Assembly (NCBI RefSeq): GCF_009296025.1
Contig: NZ_CP045178.1
Coordinates: forward strand, 682,001-746,000
From: Streptomyces tsukubensis
GTDB lineage: Bacteria; Actinomycetota; Actinomycetes; Streptomycetales; Streptomycetaceae
Length of the DNA stretch: 64,000 bases
Reading direction: 5' to 3'
Below the pieces are notes generated by a model. That model did not search any database and had not been told where the DNA came from. It worked only from the letters and a program-made list of their open reading frames with translations. Position numbers and translations under genes: made by a program. Positions 37,119 through 45,674 of this stretch are shown piece after piece (the first letter of the stretch is position 1; every line of letters starts with the position of its first letter).

Positions 37119-38231
37119 TCAGGAGCCGCTCGGCATGCGCACATCGGTGCAGCCGTGCCGCTCCGCCGCGTGCCGCGTGAACTCCTTCAGCAGTGCCACG
37201 CCCTTCTTCTCGTCTGCGGCCTGATCCCACACGGCGACCGTGAACCGGGCCCGCACCGCGCTTCCCTCACATCGGGCCGTCGCCATGAAGGGGTCCCGCA
37301 TCTCGCGCCACTCGTCCGAGTACCGATGATCCGCGATGCGTGCGGCCTCGGCCTGCATCCCGTACTTGGCGGTCAATGTGTACAGTTCGCCCTCCTGCTG
37401 ACCCTGGTAGGGCTCTTCCCGCGTGCCGAGTACGCAGCGTTCCTCCAGCGAGCCCCGGCCCACGACTCCGCCCCAGGACCAGGCGATCCGTTCGTCCCGG
37501 TCCAGCGGCAGCCCCACGCAACCTCCCTCGCGCACGCCGGCCGCCGGCTCCGGTACGTGTGCCATCGCGGGGATACGCGGGGGGCCGGTCGGCGGCTTCG
37601 CGGCGCAGCCCCACTTGTCGGCGGCGCGGGCGGCGGTGGCGGTGACCAGTTCGGCGACCTCCTGCACGACGGCGCGGTCGACCGGCGCCCGGTCGCCGTC
37701 CATGGTCTTCTCGGTCCCTTCACCCTGCGCGGTGACGACGACCGAGCCGCCGTTTCCGCAGTCGAGCGATGTGACCGTGTTCTCCACATCGGTGTGCCCG
37801 CGCCAGCCGCCGCCGAGCGGCACGGGGGCGGGCAGCGCGTCGACGTCCTCGTACGGGAAGTACCACTGGATGTCGTCGGGGTCGAGTTCTCCCTGCTTCG
37901 CCCCCGGCACACGGCTGATCGTGATGTACCGGCCGGCGGCCGAGCAGAACTGGTAGTACTTCAGCTCGCCGCCCCGTCGCAGTTCGTTGGCGAAGGTGCC
38001 GGTGCGCAGGCCGGTGAGCTTCTCGGTCTGCTGGGGCGGAAGCAGTCCGGCGCAGTAGCCCGAGAGACGGTCGACGTAGCGCCACCGTTTGCCGGTGTCG
38101 CTGACGCGGTACCAGGTCCAGGCGGCCAGCAGCACGAGTACCAGGGGCAGGACCCCCCACAGCGCGACCCGGCGCAGGGTCCGCGCCACCTCCCGCGGCG
38201 CACCTTCGGTTATCGGCGATCCCTCGGTCAT
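37119..38231 (-). CDS. membrane-anchored hypothetical protein
   Basis: 370 aa. A single N-terminal helix (LWGVLPLVLVLLAAWTWYRV, residues about 23-43), then an extracytoplasmic region with eight or so cysteines scattered in pairs (YCAGLLPP, QFCSAAG, SLDCGNGG, KWGCAAKP, RCVLGT, RCEGSAVR, HGCTDVR), suggesting disulfides. Two halves of similar pattern (residues 60-190 and 220-365) may be internal duplicates. No enzyme motif. Streptomyces-type cell-surface protein of unknown role. Confidence 0.75.
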   Translation of the reverse strand: MTEGSPITEGAPREVARTLRRVALWGVLPLVLVLLAAWTWYRVSDTGKRWRYVDRLSGYCAGLLPPQQTEKLTGLRTGTFANELRRGGELKYYQFCSAAGRYITISRVPGAKQGELDPDDIQWYFPYEDVDALPAPVPLGGGWRGHTDVENTVTSLDCGNGGSVVVTAQGEGTEKTMDGDRAPVDRAVVQEVAELVTATAARAADKWGCAAKPPTGPPRIPAMAHVPEPAAGVREGGCVGLPLDRDERIAWSWGGVVGRGSLEERCVLGTREEPYQGQQEGELYTLTAKYGMQAEAARIADHRYSDEWREMRDPFMATARCEGSAVRARFTVAVWDQAADEKKGVALLKEFTRHAAERHGCTDVRMPSGS

Positions 38232-38641
38232 CGGCGCTCCGCCCCGGGAAGGCGGGGTATGCCCGCACTCCCCCGGTTCACGTCACAAGTACCGGCCGGC
38301 ACCAACACGTTCTCCCCCACAGAATCCGCCGTTCCGCTCGGTCGGCAGCCTTTGTATCACCCAGGGGGTCCGCGCGGTCAGTGGAAGCAGGGCGGGGGCG
38401 CCGCTCCCCGCTCCCCGCCTCGGTCCTCCCGGTGTTCCACCGTCACCGGTCCGAAGGGGATGCCGGACGTAGCCCGTCGGCCCACCGGACTGTGACCGTG
38501 TCCGCCGCAACCTGCACTTCCACGACCGCAAGGGACAACTGCGCCGGGTCGGGCTCCGCCGTCGACGTGGCCGGGGCCGCGTGGACGGAGGTGCCTTCTG
38601 TGGTGGGTGAGCCCTACGCCGACCGCCGCCCGTGGGTCCCG
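38232..38641. other. intergenic, nothing recognised
   Basis: 410 GC-rich bases between genes on the same strand. A short protein-like stretch near 38490-38570 may be a decayed gene, but I cannot support it. Confidence 0.35.
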
Positions 38642-39220
38642 TCAGGTGGTGGCGCCGAGGGTGAAGGAGCCGGCCTCGGCCCGAGCCCGACGGGCTTCGG
38701 CCACCGCGGCGGACAGCCGGTCCAGCAGTTCCTTCATGGCCGTGAGGGTCGACTCGTCCGTCACCCGGCCGCCCGCGACCTTGCGGGTCGCCTGCGGGAT
38801 CAGCAGACCGTCCTCCAGCACCCGCGCGCCCATCACCGTCAGCGTCTCACTCAGCCAGGACTGCGCCCTGTTGCCGCCGGTGACAGCCGGGGAGGCACTC
38901 ATCAGAGCCACCGGCTTGTCCGCTATCTCACCGCCGCCGACCAACCACTCCAGGGCGTTCTTCAGTACGCCGGAGGTGCCGTGCGCGTACTCCGGGGTGG
39001 CGATCAGCAGGCCGTCCGCCTCGCCGAGCTTCGCCCGGAACCCCGCGACGACCTCCGGGAGCGCGGTCTCCTCCACATCCGCGTTGAAGAAGGGAAGGCG
39101 GCCCAGATCGGGCTCCCTGGTCAGCTCCCAGGGGGCCACGAAGAGGTCGGCCGCTGAGCGCAGCACCGCCGCGTTCAGCGACTCCGCCCGGAGGCTGCCG
39201 CACAGTGCGAGAATTTTCAT
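38642..39220 (-). CDS. NADPH-dependent FMN reductase
   Basis: 192 aa. Flavodoxin-like fold with FMN phosphate loop CGSLRAESLN and the second site TPEYAHGTSGVLKNALEWL, both diagnostic of the azoreductase/chromate reductase group. Supplies reduced flavin or reduces quinones. It lies beyond the terminator of the biosynthetic operon and transcribes separately, so a link to the P450s is not implied. Confidence 0.92.
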   Translation of the reverse strand: MKILALCGSLRAESLNAAVLRSAADLFVAPWELTREPDLGRLPFFNADVEETALPEVVAGFRAKLGEADGLLIATPEYAHGTSGVLKNALEWLVGGGEIADKPVALMSASPAVTGGNRAQSWLSETLTVMGARVLEDGLLIPQATRKVAGGRVTDESTLTAMKELLDRLSAAVAEARRARAEAGSFTLGATT

Positions 39221-39347
39221 GGTGATCAGCCTACGCTTCGTGTGGGGGTGAATTCGCGGTGAAGTGCGCTGCCGCCGTGACGAGTTGCCCGCCCCGGCCT
39301 GGCCGTGCGCGTCGGCCGTGCGGTGTGGCGCACGTACGGGCGCGTGC

Positions 39348-39390
39348 GGTGCGGGCCGCCCGGCACTCCGTCCCTGGCGCGGCCCGCACC
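39348..39390 (-). terminator. terminator of the lipopeptide operon
   Basis: Perfect 12-bp arms GGTGCGGGCCGC/GCGGCCCGCACC (39348-39359, 39379-39390), ten bases beyond the last P450 stop at 39400. Confidence 0.8.
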
Positions 39391-39399
39391 GGGCGCCCG

Positions 39400-40635
39400 C
39401 TACCCGGCAGGTGTCCCGAAGGCCACCGGTAGTGAGGAGAGCGCGCGGGAGACGGTGGACGGGCGGTAGGCCGGTTCGCCGTCCAGCCTGAGACCGGACA
39501 GTTTCTCGAAGATCAGCGGCACCGCTGTCCGTGCTTCCAGTCGGGCCAGCGGCGCCCCCAGGCAGTGGTGGATGCCATGGCCGAAAGCCATGTGCGAGCG
39601 TTCACCCCGGGTGATGTCGAACTCCTCTCCCTTGAGGAAGTGCGCGGGGTCGCGGTCGGCCGCGGCCACGCTGAGCGCGACCGCCTCACCTGCCGGGATG
39701 GTCACGTCGCCGATAGTGACCGGCACTCTGGTGAACCGCCAGATGGCGTTCTGGATCGGCCCGTCCCACCGCAGCGCCTCTTCGACCGCCGCCGGCCAGC
39801 GGTCGGGCTCCCGCCGCAGCAGGTCCAGCTGGTCGGGGTGGCGCAGCAGCGCGAGGACCGTGCTGCCCAGCAGGTTCACCGTCGTCTCGTGGCCCGCGGA
39901 GAGCAGCAGGGCGAGCATCGAGACCAGCTCCTCCTCGGTCAGCCGGTCGGACTGGTCGCGGGCGTCGATGAGCGCGGACGTCAGATCGTCGCCGCCCCGC
40001 TCGCGCTTACGCTTGACCAGGTCGCCCAGGTAGCCGTGCACCTCCTGGAACGCGGCCATCGCGGCGTCCCTGCTGTCCTCGTCGTTGCTCATCACGGCCT
40101 CGACCGCGCGGCGCAGCCGCTCCCCGTCCTCCGCGGGGACGTCCAGCATGTGCCTGATGACCTCCATGGGCAGGAGCGCCGCGAACTCGGTCGTCAGGTC
40201 CGCGTGTCCCGCCCGGTCGCCGTCTCGTTCCAGCAGGTCGTCGAGGAGCCGGACAGCGGTCTCCTCGATGTCCGGGGCGAGTGCCTCGATCCGGCGCGGG
40301 GTGAAGCCCTTGGAGACCAGGGCACGCAGCCGCGTGTGGCGGGGCTGGTCCGACACGAGCATGGAGTCGCCCATACCGATCACCACGTCGCCGGTGACGG
40401 GGACGCGCTGCTCCTGGAAGGCCGTCCAGGTCCCGGCCATGTCCTTGGAGTACGAGTCGTTGTCGAGGAAGGCACGCCGGCAATCCTCGTACCGGGTGAG
40501 CAGCCATGCCTCGACCCCACCGGGCAGCGTGACCCGGTGCGTGCGCCCCTCCTCGCGCAGCGTCGCGTAGACCGGGTACGGGTCGGCGACGAACTCGGGG
40601 GTGAACAGGGCGGTGGCGTGCGGACAAGAAGCCAT
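39400..40635 (-). CDS. cytochrome P450 (last gene of the operon)
   Basis: 411 aa from ATG 40635. I-helix oxygen-binding motif SAGHETT (residues 246-252), ExxR at 286-289 (EALR), and heme loop FGHGIHHCLG with Cys358. Class I bacterial P450 of the CYP105/107-like type by layout; no ferredoxin gene adjoins. Probably hydroxylates or epoxidises the lipid or peptide part of the product (inference). 44 bases follow the previous P450, so co-transcribed. Confidence 0.93.
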   Translation of the reverse strand: MASCPHATALFTPEFVADPYPVYATLREEGRTHRVTLPGGVEAWLLTRYEDCRRAFLDNDSYSKDMAGTWTAFQEQRVPVTGDVVIGMGDSMLVSDQPRHTRLRALVSKGFTPRRIEALAPDIEETAVRLLDDLLERDGDRAGHADLTTEFAALLPMEVIRHMLDVPAEDGERLRRAVEAVMSNDEDSRDAAMAAFQEVHGYLGDLVKRKRERGGDDLTSALIDARDQSDRLTEEELVSMLALLLSAGHETTVNLLGSTVLALLRHPDQLDLLRREPDRWPAAVEEALRWDGPIQNAIWRFTRVPVTIGDVTIPAGEAVALSVAAADRDPAHFLKGEEFDITRGERSHMAFGHGIHHCLGAPLARLEARTAVPLIFEKLSGLRLDGEPAYRPSTVSRALSSLPVAFGTPAG

Positions 40636-40679
40636 GGGGATTTCCTTCGAAGGGGGTTGGAACGCGGGCGGCGGGACGG

Positions 40680-41870
40680 TTACCAAGTGACCGGAAGCTC
40701 ACGCACTCCGTACAGCACCATGTCGTGGCGGAAGGGGAGTTCGCCGGTGGGCTTCACCGGGCGCAGTCCCGGCAGTCGCTCCAGGAGCCCGCCGAACACC
40801 TCGGTCAGCTCGACCCGGGCGAGAGTGGCGCCGACGCACTTGTGGAAGCCGTGGCCGAAGGCGACGTGCTTGCTGTTCTCCCGGTGGATGTCGAACAGGT
40901 CGGCGTTCTCGAAGACACTTTCGTCGCGGTTGGCGGCGTTCAGCATCACCAGGACGCCCTCCCCCGCGTGGATCCGCTGCCCGCCGACGACGACGTCCTC
41001 GGTGACCGCGCGGGGCAGCCCCGCGTGGTTGATCGACAGATAGCGCAGCATCTCCTCGACAGCGCCCGGCAGCAGGGCGGGGTCCTGGCGCAACTCGGTG
41101 AGCTGATCCGGGTGTTCGAAGAGTGCGACGGTCCCGATACCGATCATCTGTGCCATCGTGTCGTACCCGGCGAGCAGCAGCAGCGCGGCCATGCCGATCA
41201 GTTCGTCCTGGTTGAGGCCGCCGTCGGCGGACCGGGTGACCATCCGGCCGAACATGTCCTCGGACGGCTGCCGCTTCTTGGCGGTCACCAGCCGGTCGAA
41301 GTAGCCCATCAGTTCGCCCGCCGCTCGTACGGCCTGGTCGGGCGTGCTGGTGCGATCCAGGACCGTGTCGGTGAGGGACACGAACAGCACATGGTCCTCG
41401 AAGGGCACCCCGAGTATCTCGCAGATGGTCATGGCGGCCATGGGCAGTGCGAACTCGCGGACCAGATCGGCGGTGTTCCGTCCCTGGGCGGTCATGTCGT
41501 CGATCAGACCGTCGAGGACGCGGCGCATCACCGGCCGCAGGCCCTCCATCTGGTTGATCAGGAACTCCCGGCTCACCGACCGGCGCAGCCGCCCGTGGTC
41601 CGGCGGGTCCGCCTGCATGAAGAAGCCGGGCGGAGGCGGTACGTCGCCGGTGACGTAGGTGGGGAAGCCGGGAGTGCGCGGGTCCGAGCTGAAGGCCCGG
41701 TGGGTGAGCGCCCTTCTGACGTCCTCGTGGCGGGTGATGACCCAGGCGGTGTCACCGCGCGGCGTACGCACCAGGAAGACGGGGTGCTCCGCGCCGAGCG
41801 CGCGATAGTCCGGCGGCGGGTCCAACGGATTGATGCGGGGCATCGGGAACTCGGGCAGTGTGGCGGTCAT
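40680..41870 (-). CDS. cytochrome P450
   Basis: 396 aa. GGAG site eight bases upstream. I-helix motif LLAGYDT (residues 232-238; Tyr-Asp in place of the commoner His-Glu), ExxR within VEEMLRY, heme loop FGHGFHKCVG with Cys345. All catalytic elements are present. Second oxidative tailoring enzyme of the operon; the two P450s are clearly different subfamilies and probably act at different positions. Confidence 0.93.
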   Translation of the reverse strand: MTATLPEFPMPRINPLDPPPDYRALGAEHPVFLVRTPRGDTAWVITRHEDVRRALTHRAFSSDPRTPGFPTYVTGDVPPPPGFFMQADPPDHGRLRRSVSREFLINQMEGLRPVMRRVLDGLIDDMTAQGRNTADLVREFALPMAAMTICEILGVPFEDHVLFVSLTDTVLDRTSTPDQAVRAAGELMGYFDRLVTAKKRQPSEDMFGRMVTRSADGGLNQDELIGMAALLLLAGYDTMAQMIGIGTVALFEHPDQLTELRQDPALLPGAVEEMLRYLSINHAGLPRAVTEDVVVGGQRIHAGEGVLVMLNAANRDESVFENADLFDIHRENSKHVAFGHGFHKCVGATLARVELTEVFGGLLERLPGLRPVKPTGELPFRHDMVLYGVRELPVTW

Positions 41871-41919
41871 CGCGTCGACTCCAGTGCGGGCGGTACGGGG
41901 CGCGGGGCGGGGCGGGCGC

Positions 41920-42195
41920 TCAGCGGGCGGCGATCAGCGGGACCAGCGCCTCGGCGAGCGGACCGAGCGAGGGGTGGTCCCACATGACGGTGGGCTCCAC
42001 CTCGATGCCGTACTCGTCCTCGATCTCGGCGCACAGGCTGAGCACGTACACCGAGTCCAGGCCGTAGTCGGAGAGCGGCCGGTCAGCGCGTATCTCCTCG
42101 ACCGGGAGCCGGACGTACGCGGCCACACAGCCGCGCAGCCAGTCGCACACCCGCTCGGCGGAGATGTCCAGGGGCTGGGTGGTGAATTCGGACAT
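41920..42195 (-). CDS. free-standing acyl carrier protein
   Basis: 91 aa from ATG 42195, chosen because GGAG lies six bases upstream; an ATG four codons earlier has none. The phosphopantetheine motif is YGLDSVY with Ser48. A DxGxDS-type ACP rather than an LGGDS-type peptidyl carrier. By comparison with daptomycin-type systems it accepts the fatty acyl chain from the acyl-AMP ligase and presents it to the dehydrogenases and to the first C domain. Confidence 0.9.
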   Translation of the reverse strand: MSEFTTQPLDISAERVCDWLRGCVAAYVRLPVEEIRADRPLSDYGLDSVYVLSLCAEIEDEYGIEVEPTVMWDHPSLGPLAEALVPLIAAR

Positions 42196-42210
42196 GGGTC
42201 GCTCCATGGT

Positions 42211-43989
42211 TCAGGCCCCGCTGGGGAGGCAGTCGTTGTCGAAGGTCAGTCCCGCGTCCGAGCGCCGGACGAGTTCGGCGAAGAGGGGTTCGGCCAGCGC
42301 GGGGGGCAGCGGATCCCGGTGGAGTCCCCGGTGCGCCCCGATCCGGTGCAGGAGCGCCCGCACCCGGGCCGGGTCGGCGTCGAACCCGGTGCTCCCGGCG
42401 GGCCGGTGCCACCAGGTGCCGAGGACGGCGGAGGCGGCGAGTACGGCCGCCCAGCGGTCGGTGAGTCCGAAGGCCGCCGGTGGCGCCGCGGGGCCGAGGC
42501 TGTCGTGCCCCAGTGCCGCCGCCTCGGTGGCCAGCCCACTCAGCTCACCGCACCACATCCGGGCAGCGGCGGTGATCGCGCCGTCCTCCCCCGTGGTGGC
42601 CGCCCCGGCGCCCTCGACGAGTGAGCGGGCCAATGGGTCGCGGCCACCCGCCGTCACCGCCAGCCGGTCGAAGGGGAGCGCGGGCAGCGGCTGTCCGGGG
42701 CGGAAGGTCTCCACGGGCAGCGCGGCCGCCGTCGGTCGCAGCCAGGTACGGCGGGCGGTCAGCGGCAGCTGCGAAAGCAGCGCGGACTGACACGAGACGC
42801 GGGAGGCGTGCCCGAAGGCCGAAGGCTGCACGTCACGCAGCAGTTTCTGGAACAGCGGCTGCTCGCCGCCGCGCAGATAGAACTGCGAGCCCAGCAGCTC
42901 GGACAGCCGGTAGACGGCGCCCATCAGGACCTTCGGTACGAAGGACTTGACCGCGGAGGCGTACACCCCTGCCTGCGCGGTCGCGGTGTGGCAGGCTCTG
43001 GCGGCGACCGTAAGGAAGGTGTCCGCGAGCAGCAGATCGGCGAACGCGTCGGCCAGGATGGACCGGGAGAGCGGGAGGTCCGTGACGGTGCCGGAGTACA
43101 GCCGCCGGCCGCGCGCCCCGCGCAGCGCGGTCCGCAACGCCGTGTCGAGCAGCCCGACGGTCATGCCGGGCAGCGCGATCCGGGACAGCTGGAAGGAGCG
43201 CAGCGCCGTCTCGACGCCTTGTCCCGGGCTGCCCACGACACGGTCGGCCGGCACCGCGCAGTCGGTGAACTCGATTCCTCCGAGGGGCACTCCGCGCATG
43301 CCGGTGGTCTCGTAGCGCTCCAGGTGGCGGATCGAGCCGGGGGCCGGCCCGGCGGCGTCCACCAGGAGCTGGGAGTGGCTGCGGCTGCCCGGGGCCAGGT
43401 CGGTACGGGCGAACAGGAGGATGGTCTCGGCCCGTCGAAGGTTGGCGACGACCTCCTTACGGCCGTTGATCATGAGCCGTCCGTCGGGGCCGGGCAGTGC
43501 GGTGAGCTCGGCCCGGGAGAAGTCGTTGCCGTGGGCCAGCTCGTGGTAGGCGCAGGCCGCCCGTTCGCCGGCCAGCAGTCGGCGGGCGAGCTCGGCGCGC
43601 TGCTGCCCGTCGCCCGCGGCCCATACGTTGACGGCGGCCATGAAGGTGCCGGCTCCGTAGCCGAGGCCGAGTGCGGGGTCGCGTCGGTAGACGGCGCGCA
43701 TGACGGTGATCAGGTCCCGCAGGGAACCGAACCGGCCGCCCAGCGATTCCGGCACGAAGTGCGCGTTGAGCCCGAAGCCGTGCAGCAGTTCCTCGCCCGC
43801 GGCGAGCATCGTGCCGCGTTCGTCAGCGGAGACGACCTCGGCCGCGCCCACCGGGTTGGCGGGGTCGCCCGCGTCGCCGAAGAGTTTTTCCAGGGCATCG
43901 GCATCGCTGGCTCGCGCGGTCTGCGCGGTCTGCGCGGTCTGCGCGGTCTGCGCGGTCTGCGCGGTCTGCGCGGGAGAGTCGACGGTCAT
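42211..43989 (-). CDS. acyl-CoA dehydrogenase-like flavoenzyme 2
   Basis: 592 aa. Begins with a six-fold Gln-Thr-Ala repeat (residues 8-25) coded by 9-bp DNA units. ACAD parts: helical N-terminus, the beta-domain around YHELAHGNDFSRAELTALPG and RKEVVANLRRAETILLFART, then MRGVPLGGIEFTDCAVPADR and C-terminal helices. Longer than the usual 380-aa enzyme by a C-terminal extension. Overlaps the upstream dehydrogenase by ATGA. Probably introduces a double bond into the ACP-bound fatty acyl chain. Confidence 0.85.
   Translation of the reverse strand: MTVDSPAQTAQTAQTAQTAQTAQTARASDADALEKLFGDAGDPANPVGAAEVVSADERGTMLAAGEELLHGFGLNAHFVPESLGGRFGSLRDLITVMRAVYRRDPALGLGYGAGTFMAAVNVWAAGDGQQRAELARRLLAGERAACAYHELAHGNDFSRAELTALPGPDGRLMINGRKEVVANLRRAETILLFARTDLAPGSRSHSQLLVDAAGPAPGSIRHLERYETTGMRGVPLGGIEFTDCAVPADRVVGSPGQGVETALRSFQLSRIALPGMTVGLLDTALRTALRGARGRRLYSGTVTDLPLSRSILADAFADLLLADTFLTVAARACHTATAQAGVYASAVKSFVPKVLMGAVYRLSELLGSQFYLRGGEQPLFQKLLRDVQPSAFGHASRVSCQSALLSQLPLTARRTWLRPTAAALPVETFRPGQPLPALPFDRLAVTAGGRDPLARSLVEGAGAATTGEDGAITAAARMWCGELSGLATEAAALGHDSLGPAAPPAAFGLTDRWAAVLAASAVLGTWWHRPAGSTGFDADPARVRALLHRIGAHRGLHRDPLPPALAEPLFAELVRRSDAGLTFDNDCLPSGA
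43914..43967. repeat. 9-bp tandem repeat coding (Gln-Thr-Ala)6
   Basis: Six perfect copies of GCGCGGTCT on the + strand. In-frame, so copy-number change would alter only linker length. Confidence 0.95.
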
Positions 43990-45674
43990 GGGACCAGCTC
44001 CTTCGCTGCGGCCGGGGGCGCCAGTAGCCGGTCGTACGCCTCGGGTGGCGCCTCGTGGCCGGGTCTGAGCAGTTCGAGGGCTCGCTCCAGCGCCGCCATG
44101 AGGTGCGTGGCGCGGGTCCCTCCACCCGGGGCCGCCAGCAGCAGATGGGCGGCGGACGCGCCCGCGAAGCAGAGTTCGTACCGGCGGGCGGTGGCGAAAT
44201 CCTCGGCGGGGACGCCCTGGCCGACCGGGCGTCGGCCCGCCATGGCGCGGGCGACCGAGGCGATCTCGTCGGCGAGGGCGTCGGCCAGTTCGTGGGCGCG
44301 TGCGGGCAGCGCGCCGGTCGCGGTCAGCTCCCCGAGCCGCCGCGCGGTGGCGGGCAGCCCCTGTACGACGCTGCATCCTGTGCGGCTCAGCAGCCGCAGC
44401 GCCGCCGTGTCCAGCGTCGGCAGGGTCGCGGTGTCGCGGGCGGCGGCCAGGCCCTCCTCGTCGTGTCGGCCGCTGCGTGCCATCCTCTCCAGTACCAGGA
44501 ACTGCGCGATCAGCGCCGAGCGGTTGACGGCCGTGCTGCCGTCGAAGATGGCGACGATGCGGTGGTCGCGCTCCAGCTTCTGGAACATGCCGTGCGCGTG
44601 GTGGGTGCGCAGGAAACCTCGGGCGCCCAGGAACTCGGCCAGCTCGTCGATGGTCTGCTGGACGATGTCCGGCACCCCCGCCTTGGCCAGCGCGGAGACG
44701 ACACTCATCTCACCGGTCAGGCAGTGCGCCGAGCGCACCGCCATCAGGGAGGCCGCGTCGGCGAGGACCAGGGCGGCCCCGGCCCGCCCGAGGACCCTTC
44801 TGGCCAGCGGGAGTTCGATCAGGTGGGTGCCGTACATGACCCGTTCCGCGGCGAAGTCACGCGCCAGCCGGAACGCGTGCTCCCCGGCGCCCAGGGAGAG
44901 CGAGGTGCACACGGTCCTGGTGAGCTGGAGCGCCCGCAGAACGGTCTCCAGGCCGTCCCCGACGCGCCCGGTCAGCGCCTCCGGGGCAACAGCCACGTCG
45001 TCGAAGCGGATGCCGCTGATGTCGGCGCCCCTGATGCCGTGTGTCGGCTCCTTGGGCAGCGGTTGCCAACCGTCCGTACCGAGGCGCGACTTGTCGACGA
45101 GGAACAGGCTGAACCCGCGGGTCCCGCCCTGCGGCGAGGTACGCGCCAGCACCGAGACGAGCCGGCCACGGGTGGCGTTGTTGATCGGCCATTTGACACC
45201 GTCGAGACGCCAACCGCCGTCCTCCTCGGCCACCGCGGTGAGCCGCCCGGCCAGCAGGTCGCTGCCGCGCTCGGGTTCGGTCAGCCCCCAGGCCACCACG
45301 GCGTCCTCCTCGACGACCAGCCGGGCCAGGGCGCGGCGCTGCTCGTCCGAGCCCGCGACCCAGGTCGACACGGAGCCGAGGAAGGTCTTTCCGTGTGCGA
45401 CGGCCACCGTCACATCGCGGCGGGCGACGGTCCGCAGCGACTGGAGAAGTTCCGGTAGTCCACCCGGCAGCCCACCCAGTTCGGCCGGCACGTAGGCGCG
45501 GGCGATCCCGCAGCGGTCGAGCACCTCGCACTCCGCGGTGGGGAACTCCTCCCCCGCGTCCAGCTCCGCGCTGCGGGCGGGCCCGAACAGCCCCGCGGAG
45601 GCGGCGGCTGTGTCCATCGCGGCGTCGAGGACCTCAGGAAGCCCGGCGGGCCAGCCCAGGAGCGACGGGGTCAC
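43986..45674 (-). CDS. acyl-CoA dehydrogenase-like flavoenzyme 1
   Basis: 562 aa, GTG start overlapping the ligase stop (GTGA). ACAD motifs: AWGLTEPERGSDLLAGRLTA (FAD/substrate beta-domain), WRLDGVKWPINNATRGRLV, GIRGADISGIRFDDVAVAPE, and later helices including FLGARGFLRTHHAHGMFQKL. Larger than housekeeping enzymes, like its neighbour. Paired ACADs are known in the ramoplanin and enduracidin clusters, where they are thought to make 2,4-dienoyl chains; a similar role is inferred here. Confidence 0.88.
   Translation of the reverse strand: MTPSLLGWPAGLPEVLDAAMDTAAASAGLFGPARSAELDAGEEFPTAECEVLDRCGIARAYVPAELGGLPGGLPELLQSLRTVARRDVTVAVAHGKTFLGSVSTWVAGSDEQRRALARLVVEEDAVVAWGLTEPERGSDLLAGRLTAVAEEDGGWRLDGVKWPINNATRGRLVSVLARTSPQGGTRGFSLFLVDKSRLGTDGWQPLPKEPTHGIRGADISGIRFDDVAVAPEALTGRVGDGLETVLRALQLTRTVCTSLSLGAGEHAFRLARDFAAERVMYGTHLIELPLARRVLGRAGAALVLADAASLMAVRSAHCLTGEMSVVSALAKAGVPDIVQQTIDELAEFLGARGFLRTHHAHGMFQKLERDHRIVAIFDGSTAVNRSALIAQFLVLERMARSGRHDEEGLAAARDTATLPTLDTAALRLLSRTGCSVVQGLPATARRLGELTATGALPARAHELADALADEIASVARAMAGRRPVGQGVPAEDFATARRYELCFAGASAAHLLLAAPGGGTRATHLMAALERALELLRPGHEAPPEAYDRLLAPPAAAKELVP

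Noticed and set aside
38480..38600. Short protein-like stretch suggesting a decayed gene
   Set aside because: Too short and without start, stop or recognisable homology to support a call.
43914..43967. Possible CRISPR array or phase-variation switch
   Set aside because: Units are 9 bp without spacers and in frame, so neither a CRISPR nor a frame switch.
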